A DNA stretch of 64,000 nucleotides, from the NCBI GenBank assembly GCA_036877525.1, contig JAZGTH010000098.1, positions 62,001-126,000 on the forward strand, read 5' to 3'. The DNA comes from Chromobotia macracanthus. Lineage: Eukaryota > Chordata > Actinopteri > Cypriniformes > Botiidae. A program made the translations under genes and the position numbers. Of the stretch, positions 59,627-64,000 are shown in pieces. The notes beneath the pieces were generated by a model. It did not search any database. It was not told the origin of the DNA and was given only the letters and a program-made list of their open reading frames with translations. Within the stretch, counting starts at the first letter, position 1, and each line of letters opens with the position of its first letter.

Positions 59627-60617
59627 TCAAATAAGTCATGGAGAAATTTCGGTTAGAGAGGGCAAATTTGCGGACATTTTGACAAAACTGTATATCACGG
59701 TCTGCTTTCTAAAGATGGGCCAGAGTGCATTTTCGTCTAAAATTGCTCCCTACCGTGAGGACTCAGGTAATGACCTCATAGCTCTCCTGTCTTTTCACAT
59801 GCCAAGCTGAGCCTCCAAACCATTTATATTAGTGTGACCGGTGTGTATTGCAATACATTAGGCAATCTGATACCAAACAGCTCCACATGCTCTTCAAAGA
59901 AAAAAAAACACCCCAGTGTACTTTTAAAAAACATCACACCTTCATACATCATGCAAGATGAGACCAGCTGGCCGGTGGTTTCAAGTACAGTAATGGTCAG
60001 ATATGTTGTTGAGTAGTTTGTAGGACTTGGTTTTATGTACAGTTGTACAATATCTCTCGAATGCTGCAAATAAGGTACTCGTTTACCTTGAAAATAAAGC
60101 TGGAAAGTGTTATTAAAAATAAAATGTATATAATAATAATACAGCTATATATTATTCTATATTATTCAAAATATCAACTTTGTTCCACTATTTCTATTAT
60201 ATAATGTTTTTATACGCCTTTATAAAGCATTAAAGTCAAACGTAATGTACAGTTTCTGTACTGAATCAACCTAAAGCATCTGCAATTTTTTTTTAAATGT
60301 TTAATTCAAACAAAATAAAAATCACAAAAAACTCTGTTTAGCAAAACTATCAAACCTCCTCTGGAAAAAATTAGTTCAGTCCAAATAAGACTATATACAT
60401 AGATGTGCATATCTGAATACCACACAAACAACTGTCACAGAACCAGTCGTCCAGCTCAGCCCACACAAGTCCAGTATAAACTGCTTTATCAAGCACCCAG
60501 AGTCAGCACAGGCAAAACAGTGTCCATAGTGTACAACCTAAACATCGCCCTGCCTGTCTGCACTGTGTCACAGCATGTGAAAATGCTTTTCAATGACAGG
60601 TAATGTGTTTCCAGTTA
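59627..60617. other. Non-coding spacer
   Basis: Becomes very A+T-rich at about 60,090-60,330. No gene or defined repeat. Confidence 0.5.
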
Positions 60618-60942
60618 CCCAGCCACAAAAATGCAGGTTGTAAGAACATTGCCCTAACGTTTCCATTAAGTAACATAAAGGTTCTAGAAACATCCATTTT
60701 TTTACACACTGTATTACCATTACTGCTTGGTTATAAAAACGTTATTCAAACATTTGTTAATTCTGTAATGTTTTTAAAATGTTCCACTAACAACTTAAGA
60801 ATAACACTTTTAATATACTAATATATATATAAAAAATATTTAAAAAACATTCTGCTAACGCTACTGCAAAAACGTTTTTTTAAACTGAAGGAACTTTTAG
60901 TGAATGTTAGGCAATGTTATGAGAATGTTGCCTCTTAGCTGT
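60618..60942 (+). mobile_element. CCCAGCTAACA MITE, copy 16 (diverged ends)
   Basis: It begins CCCAGCCACAAAAATGCAGG and ends GAGAATGTTGCCTCTTAGCTGTG. The body is typical (TTGGTTATAAAAACGTTATT, TGTTCCACTAACAACTTAAG). The terminal changes suggest an old copy. Confidence 0.88.
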
Positions 60943-61299
60943 GTAGGAACCCATCCACTTAGCAAAAGGTGGAAATGAATCAGCTCTTGGAAGCATCACC
61001 TCACAGTTTAAAACAGAAATGGTCCAGAAGCACTTTACTCTAACAGGCACCCGAGGTGTGACATGGGGCCGCTCTGCACCATGGGTAAGGGCCCCCATAT
61101 TGCCAACTGTTAATAGGCTTAAGCCCAGGCCTATTGTCTTTCATCATGGTGGTGGGTCTACAAGTCCATGCTAGCCTACCAGACCACTGGTTTTCACACG
61201 TATGTATGCTTGGAAGAAAAGGCAGCAGATGGCTTTCATCTCCTGTGACAGAGTTTCTCTAGAAACACAAACACTCTAAAAAAACGAAGTTTAATTCTC
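60943..61299. other. Non-coding spacer
   Basis: Nothing identified. Confidence 0.45.
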
Positions 61300-61700
61300 T
61301 GAGGCAGGGTATGATTTATTTTTTACAGCGGGCTTACCACGTTCACAATGAAACAACGGCCTACTGTTTGGCACTGCAGCCCGTATTTATTTTCAATTCA
61401 TCCTTTCTTCTTCCTCTCATCTTTTAATTAATTTTTTATCCCCTGCGTGCGACGGGGCCCCTTCACCAGCCCGCCCTCCTGTCAGGACCTTATATTATTC
61501 TCAAGCGTAAATGAAGACAAAGAATGTTTCTAATCACCTCCAGTCAAGAGCCACGATTTGTTTTATTCATCTTCATCCAGACCCTTTTTCCCCCTCACAT
61601 CCTCTTGTCAATTTTGCATGTGTTGCCTAGTTTAAAGCCCTTCTCTGCTCATTTGTTCCACACGAGGGCCGTTCTCCACCCCTGTGTAACTTCCATGCCA
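61300..61700. promoter_or_regulatory. Candidate conserved non-coding block
   Basis: Unique DNA with TTTAATTAA at about 61,423-61,431 and a GC-rich segment (GCGTGCGACGGGGCCCC). There is no frame of interest. Confidence 0.28.
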
Positions 61701-62589
61701 TTTTAGCATGCAGGCACACTGCTGGAACTTTTCCTGTGAGTCAACAACCCTTCAGTCTGGGGGCAAGTGTCCTGTTTGCCTGCAACATCATCTTCAGGAA
61801 TACCACCAACCTTTCTCAAGAAAGTTCTTTTTTATGACCCAAAGTGAGAATTTAACATGAAGCTGGAGTCGACTAAAGGCACATGCAAAAGGTGTGACAT
61901 TATATTTTATTAAATGTTAGGTACAGCATATAATTCTTAATGTTTAATTACTAGTTTGGCATGCCCACACGTTTATCAATGGCTCTGCACTTTATCATAG
62001 CAAGGTTTTCAAAAAATAAATGTTTTTTGTATTTATATCTCAATATATTTGAGTGGGCCTTTTTTAATTAAAAGAACCATAAAAGCAGCCAAATTCTAAA
62101 GTTTAAAGCAAGAAGTATAACGTGATACAAATCTAGTTAGTTTTCCCACATTGATTTTCACAAAATAAACCCAAGAATTAATTATTTTTCATGTAATAAT
62201 TTGTATTTATATGGCCCAATGTAACAATGCATTGAAATAACCCTTTTAATAACACAGGTCTTGGAAACCCATGCAAGAGTTTGTAAACTTGACCTTGACT
62301 TGACATTCGAAGTCCTTTCTTTAGGGCTGAATTTGTTTTCAATTACCCCACCCTGTAAAAGAACTCCATCAAAAGGGTGTCATGTATATTTCTACGGTTG
62401 CTGGGTCTGTTTGACACATACTGGACGTAAAACAGGTAGATTTCTCACCATGTCCAACCTAGAGGTCAGAGGAAACAAAGATACCTGCGATGAAAGCACC
62501 AAATCATCCAAACAAACACAGGCTACAAGGACCAGACACAGGATACGAGTGGCATTTACAGACCTGCCCACTGTATATACTGTATTTCA
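61701..62589. other. Non-coding stretch
   Basis: A 135-codon plus frame at 62,261-62,668 has no recognisable domain or splice context. The remainder is A+T-rich. Confidence 0.45.
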
Positions 62590-62990
62590 CCTACACAAAG
62601 GACGGCCGAGAATCTCTTTGCTCCCGGCTGGATGTTCTGACAGAGCTGTAATTACCTCTTTGATATGAGATTAAGTCTAAAACACAACTAGAACGTGTAA
62701 TTCCTTTCTACGTCCTGCTCGTACAATACGCTCTCAATTATTAGCCAAGCTGCCTTTCGTAATTAGCACAATAAAAGCTCTGTTACACTGTGGGAAGTGT
62801 AGTTTGAGATCTAACTAATAGCTCAGATAATCGTTAACTGATGCATTATTCCCTATTATCTGCTTAATTGCGAAGATTAAAGAATTTATTTAAATGAATT
62901 AGCTAATTGCTGTCTGTGTTTTTCAGCTGCCTGGGGGAAAATGTAAATGAGAGAGTCATTACAAATTCTTGGCATCAATGCAGCAGTTCA
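62590..62990. promoter_or_regulatory. Candidate conserved block with AATTAGCTAATT palindrome
   Basis: Contains the perfect 12-bp palindrome AATTAGCTAATT at 62,897-62,908 and further ATTA words (CGTGTAATTCC, CGTAATTAGCAC, CTCAATTATTAGCC). It is repeat-free. TTTTTCAGCTGCC at about 62,920 mimics a splice acceptor but no frame follows. Confidence 0.33.
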
Positions 62991-64000
62991 TGGTTTTTTA
63001 CAATGTATGACTAATGCACTTCAACAATTCATCTTTCCTGATCATATTACAGTTCATTGATTCCAGATCCTGATTGGCTTTCACAACCTGGGCCAGCAAC
63101 CAATACAAATGCATCTGAAAGTCACCAATCAAGAGAGATGTACTGCCATGCTTTTCACTGCAAAGTAAAAATGGCAGACACCTTCTACAGGTAAAGCAAC
63201 AGACCTTTTGTGCACGACCAACCTAAAGGTTGAGGAATTTGTTTCTCTGGTTTTCCTTGTCTGTGCTGCTTGTGCTAGATCTAAGAATTCAGGAAAAGTT
63301 TTGTTTTTAGAGCAGATACGATAAAAGAAAATTCACCAATGAGATCTCTTTAATGTCTTGGTTATTTCTCCTATTTTTCCATCTCTATTTTATATGTCTA
63401 TATCCATACTGTATGTCAACAATTGACTGTTTTAAAAGGAATTTTAAAAGAAACATCTAGGACAATATTTTCCGCTTCCTCTTGAGTGCTTTAGGATGAG
63501 GGACTGCTGATAAAACTACAGCATCTGATTTCTTTTTGAAACAATGTAGATTTTATTAAAGTGGGAAATTTTAGTCAGGGCATACTAAAAGAGTTTGTTC
63601 CTTTTTATATGTCAACAGGCTTTAGTCACAGCTGTGAATCATGACTTGCTATTTGTAGTTGATTGCAGCTGGGTATTGGGGGAGGGACTTTCTTATTCTA
63701 AAAAACATCTGATTGGACAAAAATCTGTTCAGTGCAAGATGAGTCATCATTACTTGTTAAAACTAAATGTAGTCTATGTTTAGGAGTACAATAACATATA
63801 AATGCCCTCAAAGCTTATAGATTTTGATTAAAAGCCATCAAAATATTATTTCATGGGTTCTTTAAAAATCTGACACTTTCATGTTGAACAAAGAAAGGAA
63901 AAAAAAATTTCTACCCACCATCTGATGAGCCAAGAGCCACAGGAAAAAAGAAACAAGGTTCACCCCAGGGGCTATATAGGTAGACTGCATAAATTAGATT
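62991..64000. other. Non-coding stretch to the window end
   Basis: No gene, repeat or element recognised. A 62-codon frame at 63,595-63,783 is not protein-like. Confidence 0.5.

Noticed and set aside
62261..62668. 135-codon plus frame
   Set aside because: No recognisable domain, no splice signals, and the frame reads through an enhancer-like block.
62918..62940. Splice acceptor TTTTTCAG before CTGCCTGG
   Set aside because: All following frames close quickly; the signal is common by chance.

Overview
The window looks like animal nuclear DNA, most probably from a cyprinid-like teleost. It is A+T-rich, has many long dinucleotide runs (GA, CA/TG, TA), and is dense in short non-autonomous DNA transposons of types typical of carp, goldfish and zebrafish genomes. 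It also holds Tc1/mariner remnants and a tRNA-derived SINE with a fish-type 3' tail. The species assignment is inference; no gene in the window fixes it.

I find no protein-coding gene that I can recognise, no rRNA, no functional tRNA and no CRISPR array. The short open frames on both strands are scattered and unlike known families, apart from a decayed Tc1-type transposase C-terminus at 4.0-4.3 kb on the minus strand. Two open stretches deserve a check as possible exons: 25,886-26,074 on the plus strand (splice-like ends, 63 codons, one stop) and about 59,204-59,626 on the minus strand (about 140 codons without a stop, running into a transposon end). The rest fits a gene desert or one very long intron.

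Layout: 0-7 kb is non-coding with transposon debris (2.8-4.5 kb) and conserved-element-like blocks (5.7-6.7 kb). 7-12 kb has further MITE fragments and a polypurine tract. 12.2-18.9 kb is a run of complex, CpG-containing blocks with homeodomain-type TAATTA sites and palindromes, and looks regulatory. 20-28 kb is rich in microsatellites and MITEs. 29.5-36 kb mixes a hAT-like MITE, one large CCCAGCTAACA element and several enhancer-like blocks. 38.6-40.0 kb and 40.7-41.3 kb are the most convincing conserved-element-like stretches. 42-51 kb is the densest transposon zone: six CCCAGCTAACA elements, a Tc1-type element, a SINE, a GTTGCTA minisatellite and a TCTC-rich repeat. 51-64 kb is mainly non-coding, with a long-inverted-repeat Tc1-type element at 53.6-54.1 kb and three more CCCAGCTAACA copies.

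The strongest thing seen directly is one MITE family present 16 times (9 plus, 7 minus orientation). It has CCCAGCTAACA / TGTTAGCTGGG termini and an interior built from repeated AACGTT/AACATT words. It explains much of the non-unique sequence, and several copies sit as inverted pairs. The putative regulatory blocks were called by eye from composition and motif content; only a cross-species alignment can establish them.
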